A stretch of 64,000 nucleotides of DNA. Origin: Saccharomyces uvarum. Lineage: Eukaryota > Ascomycota > Saccharomycetes > Saccharomycetales > Saccharomycetaceae. The stretch covers positions 186,001 to 250,000 of the forward strand of contig OX365933.1 in NCBI GenBank assembly GCA_947243795.1, in the 5' to 3' direction. Positions 28,695 through 38,099 of this stretch are shown here, piece after piece (positions within the stretch are counted from its first letter, which is position 1; the number at the start of each line of letters is the position of its first letter). The position numbers and the translations under genes are program-made. The notes beneath the pieces were generated by a model. That model made no database searches. It was given only the letters and a program-made list of their open reading frames with translations, and was not told where the DNA came from.

Positions 28695-29408
28695 TCATAA
28701 ATATTTGGATAGTTCATTAGCCGTTTCATTTGCAAATACGTCTGCTTCATCACCGTTTCCCATAGATTTGAATTTCAGTCTTGCACTTTGTAAATTTGTG
28801 ATTAATTGTTCAAGTGGCATATCGTAGGCTGGTTCCACCCTTGTGACCATCGGTTGAAGCTCACAATCCAACCAATCGTGTGTGTCTATAATTTCGCGAA
28901 CTCTATCAAGACCTAGTCTTTCTCCATACTCGTTATGACCGATGGTTGCTCTTGATTTGGTCCAGTTTACAAATTCGATGACGTTGGTGAAACCGTTGTT
29001 CCACGTTTCGTTCAACTCGTCGATTTCGTCTTGCTCCACTTCTTCATTGATGTTTACTAACATAATGAATGTATTGGGATGCATGACTCCCACGAGTCGC
29101 TGTAAGAACTCTTGGGGATTTATTGATTTGGTATCTGTTATGAGAATTATTCCTGCTACGACATTCCTAAGTGGCTCACATTCCGGCGTGACAAAATCTT
29201 TTATCCATTCCGGTAGACTTGTGAAAGAGTCTATATACAAGTCGAAGGAGGTCCTATAGTATTTATTTTCCCAGGTTTGACCCTTAACTATCGTGGCACT
29301 TGTGGTATTGCACTGGAATAAGTCCTTCAAAAGTTGCGTTTGTGAAAAGTAATGCGAGTCGTGCGATAGCACTAGTATTTTATTCTGCGGGTATTGATAA
29401 TCGTCCAT
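28695..29408 (-). CDS. IRC6: Irc6, clathrin-adaptor accessory protein
   Basis: Irc6 binds the AP-1 clathrin adaptor and the Rab GTPase Ypt31 and is the yeast relative of mammalian AAGAB/p34. The 237-residue product has the same length as in S. cerevisiae and begins MDDYQYPQNKILVLSHDSHY. It has a G-protein-like fold region with alternating hydrophobic strands (ILVLS, VVAGIILITD, NTFIMLVNI). The C-terminal helix ends EADVFANETANELSKYL. The name comes from increased recombination centres in the deletion screen. The start is the ATG at 29408. Confidence 0.94.
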   Translation of the reverse strand: MDDYQYPQNKILVLSHDSHYFSQTQLLKDLFQCNTTSATIVKGQTWENKYYRTSFDLYIDSFTSLPEWIKDFVTPECEPLRNVVAGIILITDTKSINPQEFLQRLVGVMHPNTFIMLVNINEEVEQDEIDELNETWNNGFTNVIEFVNWTKSRATIGHNEYGERLGLDRVREIIDTHDWLDCELQPMVTRVEPAYDMPLEQLITNLQSARLKFKSMGNGDEADVFANETANELSKYL

Positions 29409-29568
29409 TACAGATTGGGTGTCCCTGAAGTTCTTTTCGATCCTGGTGCGGTTGGGTTTGCTTCACTCTATGGTTTCTGCTTTTTCGTTATTTTTTGAAA
29501 CTCGAATGGAAATCAAATGGCATAAAACGTACACATATACATACTCATACATATATAAATAAACAGGC

Positions 29569-31014
29569 TTAGTTTTCTGGCGATTCAGCGTAGTATTGCA
29601 AGTAAGCAGCCATGGTTTTCATACCACCGATAAAGTTGGAAATATCCAACTTTTCGTTGATTGAATGAGCACCGTCATCTCCTCTACCCATTGGTAACAA
29701 CAAGACACTTGTCTTCAAGGCCTTTTCAAAGGTCAAAGTGATTGGGATAGAACCACCCTCTCTGGTGAAATCAGGATCAACTCCATAGACCAACTTGGTG
29801 GCCTTCTTGGCAGCTGTAAATTGAGCATTGAATGGATTCGAAACCCAGTAAGCACCATCATGAATTAGTTCAGTTCTACATTTGTTTGGGGAGCCCAACG
29901 ACTTGAATTGGGCATCACAGTGCGTTTGGACCAAAGAGGTCAATCTTTCAGAGTCCATGTCTGGAACCGTTCTGATAGAGAATTTACCAAGGACCTTAGC
30001 TGGGATGACAGTCTTCGCACCTTGGGCGGAAAAGGCACCTTCAACGCCATGAATGGACAATGAAGGGTATCTCCATCTATGCATCAATATGTCTTCCTTC
30101 TTATCGTACAAACTAGTCTTGGAGCCAGTAGCAGCGTTCAATTCTTCTACGCTGAATTCGATATCCTTGTATAGAGCCTTTTCCTTTTCTGTCAAAGGAG
30201 CAACCATTTCGTCAATACCGTCAACCAAGATTTTACCCTTGGAATCTACAAGAGAACCCAAGACGCGCATCAAATCGATCATTGGTTCAGCAACAACACC
30301 ACCAAAGATACCAGAATGCAAATCAGCGCCTGGACCTTCAATGATAGTTTGATAGTAGTTGCAACCCCTTAGACCGTATGTTAAAACAGGTTTCTTGGTG
30401 CCTAGCCAATAATTGTCGGAGATGCAGACAGCGTCGACGCCTTTGAAGTAGCCGGTAGCCTCCTTTTCGATCAATTCATCCAGTTTCAAAGAACCGCTTT
30501 CCTCCATACCTTCGAAACAGGTGACCAAGTTAACGGGGAACTCTTTCCCAGACGCACTGAACGCTTCTACAACGTTGATCCAGGACAACAATGGACCCGT
30601 ATCATCGGTGATTCCTCTACCTTTCATAATGCCGTTAGCCTCATCAATGATCAGCTTGAAGGGCTCAGTATCCCAACCGTCGTCCAACTGAGCAGGCTGG
30701 ACATCATAATGACCATATACCAATACGGTCTTTTTTGCAGGGTCGTTGCCGAACCTAGACAGGATCACAGGTGGCAGAGACAAGTTGGGGGTAGAGATCG
30801 GTGGAGGCTGAACGCCCATTTCCACTAACTTGATGTCATGGAACCCCGATTGGGACAATTGCTCGGAGATAAACTTGGCCTTTTCGAATAGCTTAGGCCT
30901 TAGTGATTCGTCTGAAGAAACCGCAGGGATTTGAATGGCCTTGGTCAGTCTGCTGAAAAACTGGGGCTTCAAGGCGTCGATTTTTTGGAAAACTGAGGTC
31001 AGTGAGTGAGACAT
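29569..31014 (-). CDS. DUG1: Cys-Gly metallodipeptidase Dug1
   Basis: Dug1 is a cytosolic M20-family dipeptidase that splits Cys-Gly, the last step of glutathione breakdown; it also associates with the Dug2-Dug3 glutathione-degrading complex. The 481-residue product shows the M20 metal ligands: His in VYGHYDVQPA near residue 102, Asp in DDTGPLLSW near 137, the catalytic Glu pair in EGMEESGS near 171, and the C-terminal GDDGAHS histidine. I start at the ATG at 31014 (MSHSLTSVFQKID). That matches the S. cerevisiae N-terminus; an upstream in-frame extension of 12 codons has no support. It shares a 559-bp divergent promoter with YFR045W. Confidence 0.97.
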   Translation of the reverse strand: MSHSLTSVFQKIDALKPQFFSRLTKAIQIPAVSSDESLRPKLFEKAKFISEQLSQSGFHDIKLVEMGVQPPPISTPNLSLPPVILSRFGNDPAKKTVLVYGHYDVQPAQLDDGWDTEPFKLIIDEANGIMKGRGITDDTGPLLSWINVVEAFSASGKEFPVNLVTCFEGMEESGSLKLDELIEKEATGYFKGVDAVCISDNYWLGTKKPVLTYGLRGCNYYQTIIEGPGADLHSGIFGGVVAEPMIDLMRVLGSLVDSKGKILVDGIDEMVAPLTEKEKALYKDIEFSVEELNAATGSKTSLYDKKEDILMHRWRYPSLSIHGVEGAFSAQGAKTVIPAKVLGKFSIRTVPDMDSERLTSLVQTHCDAQFKSLGSPNKCRTELIHDGAYWVSNPFNAQFTAAKKATKLVYGVDPDFTREGGSIPITLTFEKALKTSVLLLPMGRGDDGAHSINEKLDISNFIGGMKTMAAYLQYYAESPEN

Positions 31015-31573
31015 GCTTGTGGATGGTGCTCTGGGGCAATTGGGCAACAAACAAAACGGTTGATTGATAAGAAAAACGGGTCGCTATTATACTGCAGCTT
31101 TTTTTTGACACATTTTTTCCCAAGCCGTTTTGAGCGACGAATATAAGGGATATTGGCAAAAAATGCATAGCATATCATTGATCTGTCAAGAAGGAATTGA
31201 ATTAGTGTATCTGAGAGGGGCCTTCTGACAGCGAAAACTGGTCAAGTGGTGTACAGAGTATGCCCGGCGCTTATCAAGATCCCGAGGAACCCAATTGGCC
31301 CGTTTGTTCGCTCCTCCTTTGATCTTCGAGGCAGAATTAAACGTAGAGATTTAAATTTTCTGAACTAGTCTTGTTAGCATGGCAATTCAAAATTGAGGGA
31401 ACTGTCCCTGTCTTTTGTCTGCCACATGTAGCGTAATGCTTGGCTTTAAGGGTCTCTAGGGTAGTGGAGGGATTCTTCGCCTGAATAAGCACTTTTTCAA
31501 TCGAGTAAAGTTGAAAAAGTACTATTGCAAGCAAACATACATAATAACAAGAGCAACAATAAGAATATACACC
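31015..31573. other. DUG1-YFR045W divergent promoter region
   Basis: No gene is visible in this 559-bp gap. Frames at 31337-31534 (-) and the upstream part of 30893-31168 (-) look random. T-rich stretches near 31100 suit the DUG1 promoter. I found no Gcn4 (TGACTC) or Cbf1 site by eye. Confidence 0.4.
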
Positions 31574-32569
31574 ATGGCCAATCAGGTACGTTAATTAGTT
31601 CCTATTTCCAAGCACAAAGCTGTTCTTTTATTAACTCTCCTTTTCTTCCAGAACTCTGACCTCTATAAGCAAATCACTGCAGGCAGTGTAGCTGCTGTGT
31701 TCCAAACGACAATGACGTATCCCTTTGAGTACTTGAAGACCGGCTTACAACTGCAGCCCAAGGGTACCGCTTTTGAGATCATCTTGCCCCAGATTAAGTC
31801 GTATTTCGTGGGTATTTCCGCTTTGAACCTGGCCGCATTTGGTAAAACCATTGTGAGATTCATTACGTTTGATAAGCTGTGTCAATCCTTAAATAACAAC
31901 ACTGAAAATAATGATAACTTCCAGAGATTGACGGGTCCCAACCTGCTGGTCGCCGGTACGTTGACCGGTATAGTGGAGAGTCTGTTTATCATCCCCTTTG
32001 AAAACATAAAGACCACCATGATTCAGGCAGCAATGGTCGATCCCAAAACACTGGAGAAGACCCAGCTTCAAGCTAATGGAAAGCCCACTTTCCACAAGCC
32101 GACGACCAAGGCCACCTCTGTGACTCGTATTGAAAAACTGTTGCCCACAGTCAAACACATGTATCACACAAGAGGCCTTTCGGCATTTGTCCAGGGAACA
32201 ACCCCTACCTTATTCAGGCAAATAGCAAATATTTCCATCCAGTTTACTGCGTACACAGCGTTCAAAAGGCTGTTGCAAGGAAGAAACGATAAGTCGTCGT
32301 CAGTAATAACAGGATTGGCCACATCCTTTACGCTTGTGGCAATTACCCAACCCATTGACGTCATAAAGACAAGAATGATGAGCCAAAATGCCAAGACTGA
32401 ATATAGAAATACACTAAACTGTATGTATAGGATATTTGTCCAAGAAGGTATGGCCACATTCTGGAAAGGTTCCATTTTTAGATTCATGAAAGTTGGTATC
32501 TCTGGTGGGCTAACGTTTGCTGTTTACGAACAGGTCAGTTTGTTACTGGGCTTCTCCTCCAGGACGTGA
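31574..32569 (+). CDS. MRX20: Mitochondrial carrier protein (YFR045W), with a short intron
   Basis: A mitochondrial carrier family member, closest to tricarboxylate-type carriers. Exon 1 is only 12 bases (31574-31585, encoding MANQ). The 66-nt intron (31586-31651) begins with the non-standard GTACGT, has a TATTAAC branch site at 31629-31635 and ends TTCCAG. Exon 2 runs 31652-32569. The spliced protein is 309 residues (S. cerevisiae 304). The three carrier signatures are present: [10 protein letters not shown] near residue 27, PFENIKTTM near 114, and PIDVIKTRM near 230. Without splicing there is no upstream ATG for the N-terminus. It converges on CNN1. Confidence 0.92.
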
Positions 32570-32661
32570 TGCCGTGTATGGACTTCATCTTTTCTTTGTA
32601 CATATATTCCCCGCTATATATTTATTTTCTAAGTGTATTCTTCTTTTATGCCCAAACCCCT

Positions 32662-33780
32662 TCAGAATAAGTAAGCTTCGATCTTTGATTGGTGTTCCAA
32701 GGGAAGCAATTCATGCACGAGCTCGAACATATCGTCAACGTTTTCAATAATACCCATGTCGATAAACGAATCCACAAGGTCTTGCTTCTGCAATGACCCC
32801 AGCTTTTGATTTAAAAAGTCCATTATGTGCAAAGACTCTTCCTGTATGGTGGACCATGATTGTTTCGGTAATATTATTTCATTTTCATTCAAAAACTGTC
32901 TTGTTAAATGCTTCAAGTCCCTTATTTCTAACGGTTTCACCGCAGCATGTCTTACTGTAGGAACATGCAAACGCATGGGATCATCTACCGGATTGTCTAC
33001 ATCCCCGTTATTTGTATCCTTGAATGCATTGTCTTCTTCTTCTTCTTCTTCTTCTTCTTCTTCTTCTTCTTCTCCGTCTTCTTCTCGATCCATTGACGAT
33101 GGTTCGGACAGTGGTTCAGACAGTCCTTCATCTTGGTCCGTTATAAGGATTGACTTCTGGCCATGCATCGACAGTTCACCTGTCCCATTCCTCCCAGAAC
33201 CAGATGACGTCTCTAAAACGTCCATAGAGATATTGTTATCATCTCGTGAGGGATGTGCTAGGAACTCATTCTCTTCTTCTGCCATTAGAGCATCCTGTAT
33301 AACGATCGGATCAATCTTCCTGCTTTTTATGCCTTTGTCTCTTTCTTGTAGTTGCGCAAACACAGTTTGTGATAACGAAGTGTAACCTGCATGCGTATCG
33401 TCATCATTGCTGCTATCTGTAATCTTCCCACTACTACTCTGGAGGAATTTGTCCTCCTCTATTCGGTTTTCCTCATATGTTAGTTCATCTATCAGGTTCC
33501 GTGCTCGACTCTCGTTTGCTTTTGTATCGTTACCTTGCGATTTGCGTGCTAGAACTTGGCTCAAATCCTGCAAAAAACTTCGTACTTCTTTAGGGTCTTT
33601 ATTGAGAATATCATGAGACTTGACAGACGTGGATGTCAGTTTCCTATAGCCTGGTGTACTTCTGATCAGTATCTCATCCTTGAGACGTTGCTCTTCAAGC
33701 GCTCTTTCTCGGAAAGGTGTTCTGATCTCTGAGACTTCCGCGTCTTCCCTATCACTGGTGGCCTTTCTTGGGGTACTCAT
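32662..33780 (-). CDS. CNN1: Kinetochore protein Cnn1 (CENP-T)
   Basis: Cnn1 is the yeast CENP-T. Its N-terminal motif recruits the Ndc80 complex and its C-terminal histone fold pairs with Wip1. The 372-residue product (S. cerevisiae 361) keeps the N-terminus MSTPRKATSDREDAEVSEIR and the Ndc80-binding region around residues 60-85 (EVRSFLQDLSQVLARKSQG). The histone fold sits at the end (about 285-370, LKHLTRQFLNENEIILPKQ). The middle is disordered and poorly conserved. It includes a Glu run near residues 236-250 encoded by a (GAA)n microsatellite. The start is the ATG at 33780. Confidence 0.95.
   Translation of the reverse strand: MSTPRKATSDREDAEVSEIRTPFRERALEEQRLKDEILIRSTPGYRKLTSTSVKSHDILNKDPKEVRSFLQDLSQVLARKSQGNDTKANESRARNLIDELTYEENRIEEDKFLQSSSGKITDSSNDDDTHAGYTSLSQTVFAQLQERDKGIKSRKIDPIVIQDALMAEEENEFLAHPSRDDNNISMDVLETSSGSGRNGTGELSMHGQKSILITDQDEGLSEPLSEPSSMDREEDGEEEEEEEEEEEEEDNAFKDTNNGDVDNPVDDPMRLHVPTVRHAAVKPLEIRDLKHLTRQFLNENEIILPKQSWSTIQEESLHIMDFLNQKLGSLQKQDLVDSFIDMGIIENVDDMFELVHELLPLEHQSKIEAYLF
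33032..33073 (-). repeat. (GAA)n microsatellite inside CNN1
   Basis: On the + strand TTC/TCT triplets repeat about 14 times without interruption; on the coding strand this is a run of GAA codons giving poly-Glu in Cnn1. The S. cerevisiae protein, as I recall it, has a shorter, mixed acidic stretch here, so this looks like a lineage-specific expansion. Confidence 0.8.
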
Positions 33781-33894
33781 TACTCTTTTCCTGTTGGGCT
33801 ACTAATCGCCATGTTTATAATCATAGAACGCGAACTTTTATGATCTTACTTAAAATACGTAAATAAAAAAAACAAGGACAAAATAGCAATCTTT

Positions 33895-34782
33895 TCAGTG
33901 AGCAAGTTTCAGTGAGAAGTCAATTACACCTGTACCTTGATGAATGCTGCTGGTGCTGTAAATGTCAATGTCGTCACACAAATACTCTTTGAGGTTGTCC
34001 AATTTCAAGCCACCGCTACATTCCAAAAGAAAATGTCTTTTACCATCCCATTTGCCCTTCAAACTCTGAGCACACTTCTTCAAACCATCACCTTTGAAGT
34101 TATCTAACATGATGACATCCGCGCCAGCCTCAATTGCTTCTGTGGCTTCCTCTTCACTCAAACATTCGACTTCAATCTTCACGGCAAACCCGCACACAGA
34201 CCTAGCATTCTTAACAGCCTTTGTAATGGAACCGGTAGCCCAAATATGATTGTCTTTGAGCATGACCATAGAGGAAAGGTCGTACCTGTGGGTGTCGCAT
34301 CCACCTACGAGCATTGAATACTTTTCTAACCGACGTAACCCCGGTGTAGTCTTTCTTGTTCCCGCAATGGTACCCTTGTAACCTGTAGAACGTGCCAAAC
34401 AAATGATCCTGTGTGAAGCAGTGGCAATCCCACTACTTCTACTAAGGATGTTCAAGGCAGTCCTTTCCGCTAATAAGATGTTTTTAGCGGGTCCAATTAT
34501 TTTGGCAACGACTAGCTTGCCAGAGTCACTCTTCGAAGGTTCCAAGAGGGAACCTTCTTTGAAGAGCCATTCAACTTGCACTTTACATTGGTTAAAGACC
34601 TCTTGAGCAAAGGGAACCCCACACAGCATACCATCTTGCTTACAGTATAGGTTCGCCTCCTTCGAATCGGAGCCAACAACGTAACCACCAAAATCAAAAG
34701 AGGGCACGTCTTCACTGAGCCAATTGGTGACATCTTGTCTCCATGCTCCGTTAACTGGCAATAAGTGTTCGTATACAGGCAT
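33895..34782 (-). CDS. BNA6: Quinolinate phosphoribosyltransferase Bna6
   Basis: Bna6 makes nicotinate mononucleotide from quinolinate and PRPP, joining the kynurenine pathway to NAD synthesis. The 295-residue product has the family layout: an N-terminal alpha/beta sandwich ([18 protein letters not shown]) and an open alpha/beta barrel. Conserved substrate-binding segments are [18 protein letters not shown] (about residues 137-155), MLKDNHIW (about 173-180), [12 protein letters not shown] and a final GGLKLDNL region. I start at the ATG at 34782, which gives the S. cerevisiae length; the open frame upstream (to 34887) has an ATG 35 codons earlier, but that extension is not seen in the family. 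Confidence 0.96.
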   Translation of the reverse strand: MPVYEHLLPVNGAWRQDVTNWLSEDVPSFDFGGYVVGSDSKEANLYCKQDGMLCGVPFAQEVFNQCKVQVEWLFKEGSLLEPSKSDSGKLVVAKIIGPAKNILLAERTALNILSRSSGIATASHRIICLARSTGYKGTIAGTRKTTPGLRRLEKYSMLVGGCDTHRYDLSSMVMLKDNHIWATGSITKAVKNARSVCGFAVKIEVECLSEEEATEAIEAGADVIMLDNFKGDGLKKCAQSLKGKWDGKRHFLLECSGGLKLDNLKEYLCDDIDIYSTSSIHQGTGVIDFSLKLAH

Positions 34783-34959
34783 TTTTCGATATATTCTTTC
34801 CGGGTCTTGTTCTTTTCTTGGCTTGCAAGTTGTATCTATAGTTTCGATTTTATGGCCTACATATCTGAAAACTGCGGTAGGGGTCATACAAAATAAGTGT
34901 TGTCCAATCAGCTGGCGTCACTAAATGTAAATAGAGTGGAGCGTAACACTACACTGTTG

Positions 34960-35495
34960 TTAAACGAGCTTATACAACTTTATACAGTCGGTTATTGTCT
35001 TCTGGAGGTTTGCTTCTACGTATGCGGCTCCATGCTGCTGTGACACATGCGACAGCATATTCTTGAAATGCATAAACGTAGCCAAGAGAGAATATTCTAC
35101 AATTTCAGAGCTCTCGCACTGGAAAGTATAGTAACGGCAAATGATGGCGTAGACATTAATGTATTTATCAAGACTGAACGCGGGCTTGCAATTATCTAAT
35201 ATTGGACACTTGTTGTCTATATTCCAGAGCTGTCGTAGGCGTTTTGTCCAACATTTACCAATGAGAAAACAGTTTTAGTTGTTAAATAAAATATTCCAAA
35301 GATTTTTTTAGCTTACTAGATGCAAGCTTCGGAGATGGAACAAGATTGTGGAATAAGTGCAGTTGAAGCTCATATATTCGAAACTGCCTTTTGGAATGAT
35401 TACTTACTTAACAAAGCAGTAACTAAATCAGTCAGTTGTCCAGCATGGCCAAGATACTTTTCCAGTGCCTGCGCGCTTGATGTAGGTATACCCAT
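34960..35495 (-). CDS. Candidate unannotated two-exon gene (114 aa)
   Basis: Two adjacent minus-strand frames look coding and fit together by splicing. Exon 1 (35495-35408) starts ATG and encodes MGIPTSSAQALEKYLG, then an amphipathic helix. At 35407 a GTAAGT donor follows. The next frame is open for 104 codons (35274-34960) without a suitable ATG and ends at TAA 34960-34962. A TAG acceptor at 35219-35217 makes a 191-nt intron and restores frame, giving 114 residues. The second part is helical, with KYINVYAIICRYYTFQCES and HGAAYVEANLQKTITDCIKL. I do not recognise the family; it might be a helical-bundle (MIT-like) domain. The weak point is the branch site: only AACTAAA near 35280-35274. It lies directly upstream of BNA6 on the same strand. 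It could also be a decayed gene. Confidence 0.42.
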
Positions 35496-35720
35496 ATTAA
35501 CGAAATGGGCATTCACTTTTCAATTAGTACTATTGCCGTTATTATTATTATTACTATTTTTTTCTCTACTGGAAATATCAAAGAAAAAGCGATAATTTGC
35601 AATTAAACTAGCTAAGAAATCCTGAATGAAAAAGCAAAAATCAGGTCTAGTCAGCAGTTATAGGTCTTTGTGCTAGCTTGTATGTGGAGTAAATACAAGA
35701 CTCTTATTTAAGCTACTATC

Positions 35721-37712
35721 ATGAGTTACAAGGCCAATCAACCATCTCCCGGGGAGATGCCTAAAAGGTCACCGTCCATCCTGGTGACGGATGCAAGATC
35801 ATCCAAGAATAGAATAAGTGCACCATTTGCTGGCCATGCTGCCGGCAGCAGAAAGAGTATGGAAAACAAGAACGTGGAGAGATCGCAGGGCATTCGCTCT
35901 TCCAATTCCGGGCCTTCGCCATTGATGCCCGCTCATCCAAGAAGGCGATCCTCCGGTAGATTTAGCGATATCTCTATAGACAATATTCTTTCTGACAATT
36001 CAGAAATTCCGTCTGCCAGAAGGGAGGAACGGCTCTCCAGCTCGTCAAGTGATAGACCTCGATATTATGAACGTCTAAATTCACGCAGAAAAATGATCAA
36101 TCCCTTACCTCCAAGGACATCAAAGACGTCGCAAAAATTAGTACTAATACCCGAAGAAGATGATTTGAACCAATTTAGAAACATGCCGCACAATGCTTTG
36201 GACAGGCAAAGGCCGAAGGTGGGTTCTACGAAGTCTAGCTCTCATGATCGGTTGCCCCGTCACTTGAGAGAGAAGCCCATGGCTAGAATCACAGCATATA
36301 ACGTCGCTGAGAAATTCAATCTAAACCTGCTGTACAGATTTTTGGAGGATACTCATGAAGTTTCACCAAGACTATATGACGAATGTCTGTACGTCGCGTA
36401 CACATTACCGTTATTACCAGGTAAAGGTGGGTTCAGGATAAAATCAAACATATCCAAGAAAACAGTGGGCGGTAAGACATTGATCGATAATTTGATAGAT
36501 ACAAGTGAACAAAGAGACCATCACTATGAATATTACTCAGGAGTCGAGACTGTAGAAGACGCAAATAATAATTATGAACTAGAAACCAATGGGGGAAACA
36601 ATAGTACGAGCCAAGATACTGTCACTGTCCCGGATCATTTACCCAATCCAGTGGGTCAACAGGATTCTTTCAATCCTATGGAACCCCAGTTCTTTGCAGA
36701 AGAAACCCCTTTGGAATTAGAGAAACGAGAAAGAATCGAAAGAATGAATATGTTAAAGAAAGAAGAGAACGATACCGAAGATAACAGTAATAGTAACAGC
36801 ATTAATGATGGCGATGATGATGAGACTGGAAATTATGTCTCTGAAAGCACCGATCAATACTTAAAGTCTTCTCGTACACCACCATCATCTGCATCATCTG
36901 CATCCACTCCATCGCCTCCATCTTCAGCACGCAGGGATTCTAATCGTGGATACGAAGTGCAGAAAGATAACGAGCATGAGGGCAATGATAGGCACGCAGA
37001 AATTTTTATTTTCCATTATGGTGTAATTGTGTTTTGGAACTTCACTGAAATCCAAGAGAAAAATATACTTGGCGACATAACATTTGCAGATTACAAAAAC
37101 TTGATGATCCGACCATTAGACGAACAAGATATTGAAACCGAACAATTCCACTTCGAATATGACAGCGATACTGAGAGGCCGAGAATCTTCAACGATATTG
37201 TCACATTGCGTTCAGGGGATCATATCATCGAATTGACACTATCGCATGCCATCGCACAATCTTCTAAATTATCAAGATTTGAATCCAGAATTTCGCCAAT
37301 CCTAATATCGGTGACGAAGCTTCCCAAGAGACTGGCACTTTACGGTACTCTCGGGTTAAAACGAGAACAGTTACTGAAAAAGTCAGGGAAGCTTTTCAAA
37401 CTAAGAGTGGATGTAAACCTGTCATCCACCATATTGGATACACCCGAATTTTTTTGGTCATTTGAACCAAGCTTGCATCCACTGTATGTGGCCATGAGAG
37501 AATATTTAGAGATTGATCAAAGAGTACAGGTATTGAATGATCGTTGTAAGGTCTTTCTGGAATTCTTTGATATCTGTGTTGACTCTGTCGCAGAAAGAAA
37601 CATGGCACGTGTTACATGGTGGTTCATTCTGGTCATTTTATTCGGAGTTATATTTTCGCTAGCAGAGATCTTCGTTCGCTATATAATTATACATCGTCAT
37701 TCCACTAAATAG
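35721..37712 (+). CDS. RMD8: Rmd8, DUF155 membrane protein
   Basis: Rmd8 is a DUF155-family protein (relatives Rmd1 and the mitochondrial RMND1 family) needed for meiotic nuclear division in S. cerevisiae; its biochemical role is unknown. The 663-residue product has a basic, Ser-rich disordered N-terminus. It includes a stretch of charged, Ser/Pro-rich sequence (about residues 285-420). The DUF155 domain (about 420-630) begins EIFIFHYGVIVFWNFTEIQE. A C-terminal membrane anchor follows (WWFILVILFGVIFSLAEIFV, about 632-651). Length agrees with S. cerevisiae (662). The start is the ATG at 35721. Confidence 0.94.
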   Translation: MSYKANQPSPGEMPKRSPSILVTDARSSKNRISAPFAGHAAGSRKSMENKNVERSQGIRSSNSGPSPLMPAHPRRRSSGRFSDISIDNILSDNSEIPSARREERLSSSSSDRPRYYERLNSRRKMINPLPPRTSKTSQKLVLIPEEDDLNQFRNMPHNALDRQRPKVGSTKSSSHDRLPRHLREKPMARITAYNVAEKFNLNLLYRFLEDTHEVSPRLYDECLYVAYTLPLLPGKGGFRIKSNISKKTVGGKTLIDNLIDTSEQRDHHYEYYSGVETVEDANNNYELETNGGNNSTSQDTVTVPDHLPNPVGQQDSFNPMEPQFFAEETPLELEKRERIERMNMLKKEENDTEDNSNSNSINDGDDDETGNYVSESTDQYLKSSRTPPSSASSASTPSPPSSARRDSNRGYEVQKDNEHEGNDRHAEIFIFHYGVIVFWNFTEIQEKNILGDITFADYKNLMIRPLDEQDIETEQFHFEYDSDTERPRIFNDIVTLRSGDHIIELTLSHAIAQSSKLSRFESRISPILISVTKLPKRLALYGTLGLKREQLLKKSGKLFKLRVDVNLSSTILDTPEFFWSFEPSLHPLYVAMREYLEIDQRVQVLNDRCKVFLEFFDICVDSVAERNMARVTWWFILVILFGVIFSLAEIFVRYIIIHRHSTK

Positions 37713-38009
37713 ATATTCATACCCACGGGCAGATGGCGCTTAATGAACCACTAAATATAGTTAACTGTCAAGGTCTCAAACATCATCGTTACTATTGGTA
37801 TGTTTTTTCGGTCACGTGCCAAAAAAACGCTTGTTTGATTGGCTCCCTTCTAGATACAATTGAAAGTACCATAATATGATTAGAGACTCAACTATTGAAA
37901 CGTTCCCTTCGTGGCTACAAAAGAGGGAAGAAAAAGATAGAGAAGATTAGACTTTTAAGCAGATTGCGTCGTTTCAGTAATCCTTAAAGTTTTCCCACAC
38001 TTAGACGCA
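37713..38009. other. RMD8-YMR31 intergenic region
   Basis: A tandem gap of about 300 bp (to the possible UUG start of YMR31) with RMD8 3' sequence on the left and the YMR31 promoter on the right, including an E-box and a CCAAT box. Confidence 0.5.
37813..37842. promoter_or_regulatory. E-box and CCAAT box upstream of YMR31
   Basis: GTCACGTG (CACGTG at 37813-37818) contains the GTCAC R-box bound by Rtg1/Rtg3 as well as a Cbf1 site. GATTGGCT with ATTGG at 37838-37842 is a good Hap2/3/4/5 site. Both are 260-290 bp before the YMR31 ATG. Retrograde and Hap control of 2-oxoglutarate dehydrogenase genes is established in S. cerevisiae, so the pair fits. Binding is inferred. Confidence 0.5.
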
Positions 38010-38099
38010 TTGAATTCTTTAAAGCAAACCATTAAGGAGTATTTCCCCAGGTTTTTAACCGATAGTAAAAGCACAATAGAAGTACAAGAAAAGAAGAAG

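Noticed and set aside
34925-35281. Minus-strand frame beginning at ATG 35253 (MLDKTPTTALEYRQQ)
   Set aside because: It runs only 20 codons to a stop. The neighbouring register, reached by the proposed splice, gives a longer and more protein-like product, so this start is considered chance.
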